Positions 8,500 to 19,000 of a stretch of DNA of 64,000 bases are shown in pieces. This DNA is from Bacillus sp. PK3_68 (lineage in GTDB: Bacteria; Bacillota; Bacilli; Bacillales; Domibacillaceae), in NCBI RefSeq assembly GCF_003600835.1, contig NZ_NQYC01000001.1, forward strand, positions 1,754,001-1,818,000. Direction: 5' to 3'. Within the stretch, counting starts at the first letter, position 1, and each line of letters begins with the position of its first letter. The position numbers were made by a program, and so were the translations under genes. A model generated the notes under the pieces. It did no database searches. It was not told the DNA's origin and saw only the letters and a program-made list of their open reading frames with translations.

Positions 8500-9170
8500 G
8501 CTCTCACCCGATAACCAATGCCCCTTACGGTTTCAATAATTTGAGGTTGTGATGGATCTTGCTCAATCTTTTCACGTAAATAACGAATATGAACCATTAG
8601 CGTTTTATCGCCATCGATGTAAGTCTCTTGCCATACTGCTTCATACAGCTGTTCCTTTGTTAAAATTTGATTAAGATGCGTAATAAAATAGCGCAGTAAA
8701 CCATATTGTGTCTGTGTCAATAATATCTCTGCACCCGACTCTCTATTATGTACAGTAAAATCTTTAGTACGGATTTCAATATGTTTTAATCGAATCGTTT
8801 CGTCCGTTTTATTAAAACGGCGTAGTAAAACTTGTATACGCGCAATAATTTCTTCTGCCTGGAAAGGCTTTGTCACATAATCATCTGCTATACTCAAGCC
8901 TTCTAGCTTATCATCTAACATCGAACGCGCTGAAAGCATTAAAATTGGAATTCCTTCATATTCACGCTTTAATTTTCGTGCAATTGAAAAACCGTCCAAC
9001 CCTGGTAGCATAATATCTAATATCGCGACGTCTGGCACAAATTTATCTTTACTTTCCTCATATGTTTCAAAAGAACGATAAGCGTGTACATTGAAGCCCG
9101 CTTGTATCAGCGCTTGTTTTAGCCAATCTGCAATTTCAACCTCATCTTCAATATATAAAACGTGTATCAT
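8496..9170 (-). CDS. OmpR-family response regulator (LanR-like)
   Basis: A 224-residue regulator. The receiver domain has the acidic pair EDE near the start, the phosphoacceptor in DVAILDIMLPGLDG (Asp about 52), and Lys in VTKPFQ (about 101). The C-terminal winged helix ends in RYLREKIEQ and RGIGYRVRA. ATG at 9170 is chosen over an upstream frame extension because AAAGGAG lies 7 nt before it. It overlaps the kinase by 4 nt. It probably activates the LanFEG-like operon through the repeats at 7149-7188. Confidence 0.88.
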   Translation of the reverse strand: MIHVLYIEDEVEIADWLKQALIQAGFNVHAYRSFETYEESKDKFVPDVAILDIMLPGLDGFSIARKLKREYEGIPILMLSARSMLDDKLEGLSIADDYVTKPFQAEEIIARIQVLLRRFNKTDETIRLKHIEIRTKDFTVHNRESGAEILLTQTQYGLLRYFITHLNQILTKEQLYEAVWQETYIDGDKTLMVHIRYLREKIEQDPSQPQIIETVRGIGYRVRA

Positions 9171-9360
9171 CTCACTACTCCTTTTGATATATACAATAGC
9201 ATAACACCTGAATTCCACAAATTGTGAATCATATCATTACTAAATGCTCTGCGAATACACTACTGAATAAGATGCTTACTACATAATCGATAAAAAAGCA
9301 CCTGATTGATTCAAGCAAGCTAAGCTGAATGACTTGTGACACAAAAGAAGGAGAGGACAA

Positions 9361-9386
9361 AAAACCCCCGCCACAACGCGGGGGAC
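9361..9386 (-). terminator. Terminator hairpin at the left outer edge of the IS element
   Basis: On the minus strand GCGGGGG (CCCCCGC) pairs across a 6-nt loop (+ strand 9365-9371 with 9378-9384) and is followed by TTTTTT. It abuts the TGACCCC end of the IS and has an inverted relative at the other IS end (10661-10684). Confidence 0.75.
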
Positions 9387-9421
9387 TGACCCCTATTTTT
9401 GAGACAGGGGTCAAAACACCT

Positions 9422-10270
9422 TTAAGCAGCCAGCTGCCGATACTTGACCGGTGGCTGGTTGTTTAGTTTCGCTTGAATACGGATATGGTTATAATAGTGA
9501 ATATAGTTTTCGACAGTTTGCACTACGATGGCCGTCGTAGTGCTTCTCAACTCGTCGAGATAGAACGTTTCAGACTTTAGCGAGGAATGAAACGATTCGA
9601 TGGAGGCATTATCAGAGGGTGTCCCTTTCCGGGACATACTCATGGTAATGCCTTTTCCTTTGACTGCCTGTTGATAAGCATAAGATGTGTAAACAGATCC
9701 TTGGTCACTGTGCAAGATACACCCTTTGGGGAGAGGGGGCAGCTGGGTCAGCGTATGCAGCACGAAATCTGTGTTTTGGCAGCTTCCTATAGAATAGGCA
9801 ATGATTTCGCCGTTAAATAAATCCTGGATACTTGAAAGATACAGCTGTTTCTGGCCAAAAGGCAAGTATGTAATATCTGTGACGAGCTTTTGAAGAGGCT
9901 GATTTGCCTGGAAATCTCCTTTTAACAGATTATCGGAAATATGACAGGGCTGTCCTGTTCGTTTGCGTTTCTTCACCTTTACCCGGCATTGCCAGCCATA
10001 CTTTTGCATCACACGCTGTACCGCTTTATGGTTAATAGACATCTCTCGTTTTAATAAGGCTGTGATTTTACGATAACCGTATCGAAACTTATGATCCCGG
10101 CACAACGTGCCGATTTTTCGTTCAACAATCTGCCTGGATGTTTCTTCCCGGCTCCTGCTCTTCCAGCGATAATAAGTGGATCTAGCAATGCCAAGATGCC
10201 GGCATATTTCCCTGACGGGCATGCTGGTTTTGAGTTCTTTCACTAATTCTACGGCTGTTTCTGGGACCAC
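9422..10270 (-). CDS. IS3-family transposase OrfB (DDE integrase core)
   Basis: About 282 residues with an HTH_21 segment near the start and an rve catalytic core: first Asp in VTDITYLPFG (about 140), second Asp in HSDQGSVYTS (about 199), and Glu in ASIESFHSSLKSE (about 235), giving the D,D(35)E spacing. It lies in the -1 frame relative to orfA. Its apparent GTG start at 10270 is probably not used alone. The active product should be an OrfAB fusion made by frameshifting at 10291-10297. The frame looks intact, so the element may be active. Confidence 0.9.
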   Translation of the reverse strand: MVPETAVELVKELKTSMPVREICRHLGIARSTYYRWKSRSREETSRQIVERKIGTLCRDHKFRYGYRKITALLKREMSINHKAVQRVMQKYGWQCRVKVKKRKRTGQPCHISDNLLKGDFQANQPLQKLVTDITYLPFGQKQLYLSSIQDLFNGEIIAYSIGSCQNTDFVLHTLTQLPPLPKGCILHSDQGSVYTSYAYQQAVKGKGITMSMSRKGTPSDNASIESFHSSLKSETFYLDELRSTTTAIVVQTVENYIHYYNHIRIQAKLNNQPPVKYRQLAA

Positions 10271-10572
10271 TTCCTCTCCAATTCTTTGTACTTTTTTAGT
10301 ACTTCAATCTGTTGTTTCAGATACCGATTTTCTGCCTTCAACTTCTCCGCTTCACTTTCATGCTCAGTCCCTTTTCCAAAGGAATACTGCTTGCCTACTG
10401 GCTGTTCAAATCGATGAAACTCTCCTGCTTTATACCATTTCATCCATGTTTTAAGTTGTGTCTTATTTCGAATGTTTAATTCCTTCAAGACTTCTTTAAC
10501 CGGCACCCCAGACAATCTCATTTTTACAGCCTTCATTTTTACTTCCGCTGGATAACTGACTCTTGTACCCAT
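10249..10572 (-). CDS. IS3-family transposase OrfA (helix-turn-helix)
   Basis: A 107-residue protein. An N-terminal HTH_Tnp_1 domain (YPAEVKMKAVKMRLSG to NKTQLKTWMKWY) is followed by a leucine-zipper-like coiled coil (EAEKLKAENRYLKQQIEVLKK), as in IS150/IS3 OrfA proteins. The start at 10572 has GGAGGTG 7-8 nt upstream; the frame is open further 5' without a ribosome site. It overlaps orfB by 22 nt. Confidence 0.9.
   Translation of the reverse strand: MGTRVSYPAEVKMKAVKMRLSGVPVKEVLKELNIRNKTQLKTWMKWYKAGEFHRFEQPVGKQYSFGKGTEHESEAEKLKAENRYLKQQIEVLKKYKELERKWSQKQP
10291..10297 (-). promoter_or_regulatory. Slippery heptamer for -1 frameshifting (OrfA to OrfAB)
   Basis: The minus strand reads CTA AAA AAG in the orfA frame, that is A AAA AAG, the classic -1 slippery heptamer. 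A shift here joins orfA to orfB through codons GTA CAA AGA ATT without a stop. Confidence 0.8.
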
Positions 10573-10660
10573 AGAAAAACACCTCCAAGTTACTTTCGAG
10601 TATTCCATACCCGTTTTCAACTTAAAGGTGTTTTTTTATTTGTCTCACTTTATGGGGTCA

Positions 10661-10684
10661 GTCCCCGCTGATGTGGCAGGGGTT
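10661..10684 (+). terminator. Terminator-like hairpin at the right outer edge of the IS element
   Basis: On the + strand CCCCGC pairs with GCAGGGG (one bulged A) around a loop TGATGTG and is followed by TTTCTTAT. In reverse complement it matches the left-edge hairpin, so both ends of the element carry outward-facing terminator-like stems. Confidence 0.5.
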
Positions 10685-10693
10685 TCTTATATG

Positions 10694-12091
10694 TTATCCT
10701 ATTGAACCTTCCATTTCGAATTTAATCAGACGGTTCATCTCAACCGCATATTCCATTGGAAGTTCTTTTGTAAACGGCTCAATGAAGCCCATAACGATCA
10801 TTTCTGTCGCTTCTTCCTCTGAAACGCCACGACTCATTAAGTAGAACAATTGTTCCTCAGACACTTTTGACACTTTTGCTTCATGCTCAAGTGAAATGTT
10901 GTCGTTCAAAATTTCATTGTAAGGAATTGTATCCGATGTCGACTGGTTATCCATAATAAGTGTATCACACTCAATGTTAGAGCGTGCCCCCTCGGCTTTG
11001 CGGCCAAAATGGACAACACCGCGGTATGTGACCTTTCCACCGTGCTTTGAGATTGATTTTGACACGATTGTAGAGGACGTGTTTGGCGCTAAATGAATCA
11101 TTTTGGCACCTGCATCCTGATGCTGTCCTTTGCCGGCAATAGCAATGGACAACGTCAAACCACGTGCGCCTTCGCCTTTTAAAATAACCGCTGGATATTT
11201 CATTGTTAATTTTGAACCGATATTTCCATCGATCCATTCCATAGTTGCATTCTCTTCACATACCGCACGCTTTGTTACAAGGTTATATACGTTATTAGCC
11301 CAGTTTTGAATAGTTGTATAACGGCAATAGGCGTCTTTGCGGATGACAATTTCGACCACCGCACTATGCAAAGAATTTGTTGTATAAACCGGTGCTGTAC
11401 ATCCTTCTACATAGTGAACAGAAGACCCTTCGTCAGCGATGATTAGCGTACGCTCAAATTGCCCCATGTTTTCAGAATTAATTCGGAAATAGGCTTGCAG
11501 CGGTGTATCTACCTTCACGCCTGGTGGTACATAGATGAATGAACCGCCTGACCATACAGCAGAATTCAATGCCGCAAATTTATTATCAGTTGGCGGAATG
11601 ACTGTCGCCCAGTATTTGCGGAAAATCTCTTCGTTTTCTTTTAATGCAGAATCTGTATCTTTAAAGACGATCCCAAGTGATTCTAAGTCTTCCTTCATGT
11701 TGTGATACACTACTTCGGATTCATATTGAGCAGAAACACCTGCGAGGTACTTTTGCTCCGCTTCCGGAATACCAAGCTTATCAAACGTTTGTTTAATTTC
11801 TTCCGGCACTTCATCCCATGAACGTTCTGCCCGTTCAGAAGGTTTTACGTAGTAGTTGATTTCGTCAAAGTTTAAAGCGGATAAATCTCCACCCCATTGT
11901 GGCATAGGCATATTGTAAAAATGCTCAAGCGACTTCAAACGAAAGTCCAGCATCCATTCAGGCTCATCTTTTAATTTGGAGATTTCTTCAACAATTTCAC
12001 GTGTCAAGCCGCGTTCTGAACGGTACACTGAAACGTCTTTATCTCGAAAGCCATATTTGTAATCCCCGATCTCCGGCATTTTTTTAGCCAT
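10694..12091 (-). CDS. sufB: Fe-S cluster assembly protein SufB
   Basis: A 465-residue SufB of the SufBC2D scaffold, on which Fe-S clusters are built in the cytoplasm. Family marks include the N-terminal [24 protein letters not shown], the conserved Cys in YVEGCTAP, and the C-terminal [14 protein letters not shown]-type tail. The start at 12091 follows CAGGAGG. It is the last gene of sufC-D-S-U-B, 24 nt after sufU. The natural downstream terminator seems to have been displaced by the IS element, which begins 33 bp after the stop. Confidence 0.97.
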   Translation of the reverse strand: MAKKMPEIGDYKYGFRDKDVSVYRSERGLTREIVEEISKLKDEPEWMLDFRLKSLEHFYNMPMPQWGGDLSALNFDEINYYVKPSERAERSWDEVPEEIKQTFDKLGIPEAEQKYLAGVSAQYESEVVYHNMKEDLESLGIVFKDTDSALKENEEIFRKYWATVIPPTDNKFAALNSAVWSGGSFIYVPPGVKVDTPLQAYFRINSENMGQFERTLIIADEGSSVHYVEGCTAPVYTTNSLHSAVVEIVIRKDAYCRYTTIQNWANNVYNLVTKRAVCEENATMEWIDGNIGSKLTMKYPAVILKGEGARGLTLSIAIAGKGQHQDAGAKMIHLAPNTSSTIVSKSISKHGGKVTYRGVVHFGRKAEGARSNIECDTLIMDNQSTSDTIPYNEILNDNISLEHEAKVSKVSEEQLFYLMSRGVSEEEATEMIVMGFIEPFTKELPMEYAVEMNRLIKFEMEGSIG

Positions 12092-12115
12092 GTTTCATTC
12101 CTCCTGTTAGTTTTA

Positions 12116-15079
<2,964 letters not shown>

Positions 15080-15218
15080 GTCCGTCCTCCTAGTTATCCA
15101 ACTTTCGTTTATCGATAAAGAAAACCGCTTCTTTATTTTGCATCGCCTCTCAAGGTATAACCTGTTCTAGCTGTGTAGCTAAAACATGCCACACAGCCAG
15201 AATGGCTTACATGTATTG

Positions 15219-15270
15219 TCCCAAAAAAGGCAGCACCGCTTTTCTTTGTACAGCTCCGTCTTTTTTGGGA
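15219..15270. repeat. Inverted repeat in the sufC-sufD gap
   Basis: TCCCAAAAAAG (15219-15229) is an exact 11-bp inverted match to CTTTTTTGGGA (15260-15270), with further partial pairing inside (GCAGCACCGC against GCTCCG). It could fold in the mRNA between sufC and sufD. It has no obvious terminator T tract beyond the stem. Confidence 0.5.
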
Positions 15271-15321
15271 ATGGAAGCCCTATGCTTGTCTTCCCAGAAT
15301 AGGCGGCTCTGCTTTTTGTTC

Positions 15322-16101
15322 TTACTGGCTTACTGTTTCGTCTTCGATGCCTAGCTCTTGTTTGATCCAATCGTACCCTTCCGCTTCAAGGCGTTGAGCA
15401 AGCTCTGCTCCACCTGATTTCACGACACGGCCTTGCATCATAACATGAACTACATCAGGTGTAATATAGTTAAGAAGACGCTGATAGTGAGTGATCATTA
15501 AGCAGCCAAAATCTTCGCTGCGCATTTCATTAATTCCTTTAGCTACTACTTTTAAGGCATCAATATCAAGCCCTGAGTCGATCTCATCAAGGATCGCGAT
15601 TTTCGGTTTAATCATCATCAATTGTAAAATTTCATTACGTTTTTTCTCCCCGCCTGAGAAGCCTTCATTTAGGTAACGTTGTGCCATGTCTTGGTCCATT
15701 TCCAATAGATCCATTTTTGAATCCATTTCACGGATAAATTTCATTAAAGAAATTTCATTCCCCTCTTCACGGCGGCTATTAATAGCAGAGCGAAGGAAAT
15801 CGGCATTCGTTACTCCACTAATCTCGCTTGGATATTGCATAGCAAGGAAGAGACCGGCACGCGCACGTTCGTCTACTTCCATTTCAAGAACGTCCTCTCC
15901 GTCCAATTCAATGCTTCCGCTCGTTACTTCATATTTAGGATGACCCATAATAGCTGCAGATAAAGTGGATTTACCTGTTCCATTTGGTCCCATAATTGCG
16001 TGGAACTCTCCACCTTTTATTTCAAGATTTACACCTTTTAAGATTTCTTTTCCATCAATGGATACGTGTAAATCTTTAATTGTTAATGTTGAAGCTGTCA
16101 T
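15322..16101 (-). CDS. sufC: Fe-S assembly ATPase SufC
   Basis: A 259-residue ABC-type ATPase of the SufBC2D complex. Walker A GPNGTGKS (about 36), Q-loop [10 protein letters not shown], signature [14 protein letters not shown] (about 150), Walker [17 protein letters not shown] (about 172) and H-loop MITHYQRLL are all present. The second of two ATGs (16101) is preferred, since GGAGG is 7 nt before it and only 1 nt before the ATG at 16107. It is the first gene of the operon. Confidence 0.96.
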   Translation of the reverse strand: MTASTLTIKDLHVSIDGKEILKGVNLEIKGGEFHAIMGPNGTGKSTLSAAIMGHPKYEVTSGSIELDGEDVLEMEVDERARAGLFLAMQYPSEISGVTNADFLRSAINSRREEGNEISLMKFIREMDSKMDLLEMDQDMAQRYLNEGFSGGEKKRNEILQLMMIKPKIAILDEIDSGLDIDALKVVAKGINEMRSEDFGCLMITHYQRLLNYITPDVVHVMMQGRVVKSGGAELAQRLEAEGYDWIKQELGIEDETVSQ

Positions 16102-16137
16102 GTCCATACCTCCGTAATCATCGAAGCAAATCGATGT

Positions 16138-16152
16138 TTATTATCATTCTCA
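16138..16152 (-). promoter_or_regulatory. Candidate Fur box upstream of sufC
   Basis: TTATTATCATTCTCA matches 11 of the 14 fixed positions of the 7-1-7 Fur consensus, and a further CATTCTCA/TTCTCATT-like unit follows. It lies about 36-50 bp before the sufC start, in the expected promoter region. This is weaker than the Fur box at 30314. Confidence 0.4.
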
Positions 16153-16526
16153 ATTTATTCTCATTACAATCTTATAACAAATGAAAATTATATTCAACCG
16201 GTCTGACTGAATTGTCCCGGATATTTGATGATAGTTCATCCTTCATATGAAATCAAGGGAAATGGGAGCCATTTTTCTTAGTTTCTCCCTTGTTTATTTA
16301 TCTTATTTACAATAGATTTTCTTTTTGAATCATAGAAAAAGCCAGCATGTGTGCTGGCTTTCAGATGGTTGGCAAACTTCCGCGTTCTTTATTGCTATAG
16401 CAATTTCGCTCCTAGCGAGTCTTATGGCTTCAAAGACAGTCGTTTTCAATATTTGCGGTATTTTGTTTTGAACCTTCAAAGTCGGCTCATACGCTAAATT
16501 TGAAGGTTTACTTATATGCAATTTTA
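16153..16526. other. Non-coding stretch upstream of suf
   Basis: About 370 bp with no credible gene. It contains a minus-strand terminator (16336-16358) and a 10-bp inverted repeat AACCTTCAAA / TTTGAAGGTT (16471-16480 and 16499-16508). A 63-codon minus frame spans the terminator hairpin and has no ribosome site, so it is not called. Confidence 0.5.
16336..16358 (-). terminator. Minus-strand terminator downstream of the small ORFs
   Basis: On the minus strand GCCAGCA, CACA loop, TGCTGGC, then TTTTTC. It would end transcription coming from the two small ORFs at 16527-16878 and separates them from suf. Confidence 0.75.
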
Positions 16527-16730
16527 TTATGAAAGATGGTTCGTAAATTTACGGTTGTGATCAGCAACCATTCGTCGGCTCTCCACATATTCCTCTTCAC
16601 GTTGACGTTCAACATTCATTCTCACTTCATGATTTTGGCGGTACACCTCATATCCAACTCCACGGGATCCATGCATAGCTTTTTCCATACTGTCTGTGTA
16701 CTGCAAATTCAGTGAGTTTAACGAGTTAAT
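16527..16730 (-). CDS. Unrecognised small protein, unusual start
   Basis: A 53-codon ATG frame (from 16688) encodes a hydrophilic, charged protein with HGSRGVGYEVYRQNH, then an Arg/Glu-rich helix (VERQREEEYVESRRM) and NRKFTNHLS at the end. The ATG has no ribosome site. The frame is open upstream, and the only Shine-Dalgarno-like run (AAAGGATTG) sits about 9-11 nt before an ATT codon at 16730, giving 67 residues, so a rare ATT start is possible. It has no recognised family. It is followed by a good terminator. Either a real small gene with a rare or mutated start, or a decaying one. Confidence 0.45.
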   Translation of the reverse strand: MNSLNSLNLQYTDSMEKAMHGSRGVGYEVYRQNHEVRMNVERQREEEYVESRRMVADHNRKFTNHLS

Positions 16731-16752
16731 GGGGAATCAATCCTTTCGGTTT

Positions 16753-16878
16753 TTAGAATGAAATTTTCTTACAGGAACTATCGTAACAGTCTTTCCTTTT
16801 TTTCACAAAAGGCATATGAACTGCTCTTACCTGCTCACGCGTGATTTTGCGTGCTTCCTGTCTTTTATATAACCCCAT
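16753..16878 (-). CDS. Possible 41-residue basic peptide
   Basis: An ATG frame of 41 codons encodes a basic peptide (MGLYKRQEARKITREQV at the start, two Cys near the end in DCYDSSCKK). It ends 22 nt upstream of the next small ORF on the same strand. The ribosome site is poor (only GAGA before the ATG). No family is recognised; the call rests on codon pattern and tandem arrangement only. Confidence 0.3.
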   Translation of the reverse strand: MGLYKRQEARKITREQVRAVHMPFVKKRKDCYDSSCKKISF

Positions 16879-16943
16879 TCTCAAAATTTAAACCATATCC
16901 TGCTTGATTCTTAATTTTCCGAAAGAGTCCCCATTCTGTCGTT

Positions 16944-17306
16944 TTAATGATTTACTTTTAATTCATCGATCGCTTCCTGTACAAGTGTTACTGCCTGGCT
17001 CATTGCCGCCCCACCTCCAAAAGCTGCGGCCACACCAAGCGATTCATAAATTTCCTGTTCACTGCACCCTTGATCCAAGCAGCCTTTCACATGATAAAGG
17101 ATGCAATATTCATCTTGTGAATAGACGCTAATGCCGAGAGCGATCAGCTGCTTTTCTTTTTGGCCGATTTCTCCCTCCTTAAAACACTCTGCCGTAAATG
17201 CATTAAAATGACCAGCGAGCCCAGGCATTTTTTTTGTAAATGTGCCAAGCCCCTCTTTATATTCTAATAACGCTGCTTCTGTTGATGTTAAAACTTCTCT
17301 GTCCAT
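16944..17306 (-). CDS. yurZ: Carboxymuconolactone decarboxylase-family protein YurZ
   Basis: A 120-residue AhpD-like helical protein of the CMD family, with the typical block KEKQLIALGISVYSQDEYCILYH and the second cysteine in KGCLDQGCSEQEI, where the classic AhpD CxxC is replaced by more widely spaced cysteines. The family covers peroxidase helpers and decarboxylases; the exact reaction is unknown. Start at 17306 (MDREV) has GAGGAGG upstream. In B. subtilis yurZ also lies between suf and the methionine transporter. Confidence 0.8.
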   Translation of the reverse strand: MDREVLTSTEAALLEYKEGLGTFTKKMPGLAGHFNAFTAECFKEGEIGQKEKQLIALGISVYSQDEYCILYHVKGCLDQGCSEQEIYESLGVAAAFGGGAAMSQAVTLVQEAIDELKVNH

Positions 17307-17422
17307 AGGATAGCCTCCTCTGTTTTTATCTTTTTTAATATGCAGCAAGTAAAAAAGCTTTATTCAAATACAGAATAAGAAAAGATTTTCAGCCAAACAG
17401 AGAACTGGCCTTTACGATGAAA

Positions 17423-17465
17423 GATAAAAACACCTGCAAGGGACTCCTTGCAGGTGTTTTTATCT
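17423..17465. terminator. Terminator of the metNPQ operon
   Basis: A stem of about 19 bp (GATAAAAACACCTGCAAGG and its complement) surrounds a short loop, with a T run on the minus strand, directly after metQ. Confidence 0.9.
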
Positions 17466-18311
17466 TTATTTGTTAACCGGTACGACTGCTCCGCCCCACT
17501 CTTTCAAAATAAAATCCTGAATTTCTTTTGAATGAAGGACTTCTACCAGCGCTTTGATTTTTTCTTTATCTTCATCGCCCTTGCGGACAGCAATAACGTT
17601 TACGTATGGTGAATCTTTGTCTTCAATAGCGATTGAATCCTTTAACGGATTTAAACCAGCATCGATTGCATAGTTAGAGTTAATGAGAACTGCATCGCCT
17701 TCTCCGTTGTTATAGGCCTGTGGAAGAAGAGCAGCTTCATAATTATAATCAAACTTCAAATCTTTTTTGTTCTCCGCGATATCTTCAACTGTCGCTTCCT
17801 CTTTCTTTACGCCGTCTTTTAATTTAATGAGTCCTTCTTTTTCAAGCATGGTTAAAATACGTCCATGGTCTGCAACCGAGCTGCTCATTAAAATAGTTGC
17901 CCCTTTTGGAAGTTCCTCAAGGGTTTTATATTTCTTAGAATATACACCGATCGGTTCAATATGAATGCCGCCAGCATTTACAAAATCATAGCCATGTTCT
18001 TTCTTTTGAGACTCAAGATAAGGGATATGCTGGAAATAGTTAGCATCCAAATCTCCCTCTTCTAAAGACTTGTTCGGTAATACATAATCTTGGAATGTTT
18101 CAACCTTCAGATCATAACCTTTTTTCTCAAGCAACGGCTTAGCTTCTTCTAAGATCACCGCGTGTGGTACGTTCGAAGCACCAACAACGATTTCCTTATC
18201 TTCTTTGCCGCCTTCTTTTGCTTTCTCATCTTTCTTATCATCTGAGCCGCCACAGGCAGCCAACGCAAACACAACTACTGCAGTTAACAAAGTAAGCAAC
18301 CACTTTTTCAT
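17466..18311 (-). CDS. metQ: Methionine-binding lipoprotein MetQ
   Basis: A 281-residue lipoprotein of the NlpA/MetQ family. The signal sequence has a lipobox ALAACGG (Cys about 20), followed by a Lys/Glu-rich linker and the NLPA domain with VVGASNVPHAVILEE, the DANYFQHIPYL segment and the GDAVLINSNYAIDAGL block. It is the outer-face receptor for D/L-methionine, delivering to MetP/MetN. Start at 18311 follows GGAGGGG. The operon is controlled by the SAM riboswitch at 20052-20219. Confidence 0.92.
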   Translation of the reverse strand: MKKWLLTLLTAVVVFALAACGGSDDKKDEKAKEGGKEDKEIVVGASNVPHAVILEEAKPLLEKKGYDLKVETFQDYVLPNKSLEEGDLDANYFQHIPYLESQKKEHGYDFVNAGGIHIEPIGVYSKKYKTLEELPKGATILMSSSVADHGRILTMLEKEGLIKLKDGVKKEEATVEDIAENKKDLKFDYNYEAALLPQAYNNGEGDAVLINSNYAIDAGLNPLKDSIAIEDKDSPYVNVIAVRKGDEDKEKIKALVEVLHSKEIQDFILKEWGGAVVPVNK

Positions 18312-18331
18312 CTTTCTTCCCCTCCTAAAAT

Positions 18332-19000
18332 TTATCTTTTATCTAACTTATTAGTAATAAGATCACCAATCAATTGAATCACAAACACAATGATTAAAAT
18401 AATAATCGTAGCAACCAAAGTGACATCATTCCGGCTGCGCTGGAATCCATCCAGATAAGCAAGATTCCCCAGACCGCCAGCTCCAATCACACCTGCCATG
18501 GCCGTGTAGCCAACCAGAGCGATCGCTGTAACAGTAATCCCGGAAACAAGCGCTGGCATTGATTCAGGAAGCAGTACTTTAAAGATAATCGTACTCGTTT
18601 TTGCTCCCATTGCTCGCGCTGCCTCAATGACTCCTTTGTCAATTTCACGCAGGCCGATTTCAACCATGCGCGCATAGAAAGGAGCTGCCCCGATGATAAG
18701 GGCTGGCAGTGCCGCATTTTCACCGATCATTGTACCGATAAGTGCTTTTGTAAATGGAATTAATAAAACAATCAATATAATGAAGGGAATGGAACGAAAA
18801 ATATTAACAAAAGCAGAGACAATGCTGTAAATTACTTTATTGCTCCATATATTTCCTTTAGCTGTCAAAAATAACAGCAGACCAAGGAGTATTCCCAAAA
18901 TAAAGGTAGCCACCACGGATATACCCGTCATATAAAGGGTTTCATTTGTCGCTTCCCACATTTTTTCCCAATCAACATTAGGGAACCATTGTTCAAGCAT
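18332..19000 (-). CDS. metP: Methionine ABC transporter permease MetP
   Basis: A 222-residue MetI-type permease with five hydrophobic segments and the EAA loop EAARAMGAKTSTIIFKVLLPE (about 140-160) that docks on the ATPase. The start overlaps the metN stop by 8 nt. Confidence 0.93.
   Translation of the reverse strand: MLEQWFPNVDWEKMWEATNETLYMTGISVVATFILGILLGLLLFLTAKGNIWSNKVIYSIVSAFVNIFRSIPFIILIVLLIPFTKALIGTMIGENAALPALIIGAAPFYARMVEIGLREIDKGVIEAARAMGAKTSTIIFKVLLPESMPALVSGITVTAIALVGYTAMAGVIGAGGLGNLAYLDGFQRSRNDVTLVATIIILIIVFVIQLIGDLITNKLDKR

Larger units (their letters stand above)
9387..10660 (-). mobile_element. IS3-family (IS150-like) insertion sequence, complete
   Basis: A 1274-bp element begins TGACCCC and ends GGGGTCA, with imperfect terminal inverted repeats of about 40 bp (shared blocks TGACCCC, TGAGACA, AAACACCTTTAAG). 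It carries two overlapping genes, orfA and orfB, on the minus strand, with a slippery A6G heptamer. The similarity between the two ends continues outward about 25 bp more (GCGGGGACTGACCCC and GCCACA blocks), so the true ends may lie near 9363 and 10684. No convincing target-site duplication could be recognised with either choice of ends. Confidence 0.88.

Noticed and set aside
4794-9170. Complete lantibiotic biosynthesis cluster
   Set aside because: Only regulator, kinase and LanFEG-type transporter genes are present; no precursor, LanB/LanC/LanM or protease gene is nearby.
15179-15370. 63-codon minus frame over the sufC-sufD gap
   Set aside because: It overlaps the sufC 3' end and the inverted repeat, is basic and low quality, and has no ribosome site.
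16330-16521. 63-codon minus-strand frame upstream of suf
   Set aside because: It spans the terminator hairpin at 16336-16358 and an inverted repeat, and has no ribosome site.
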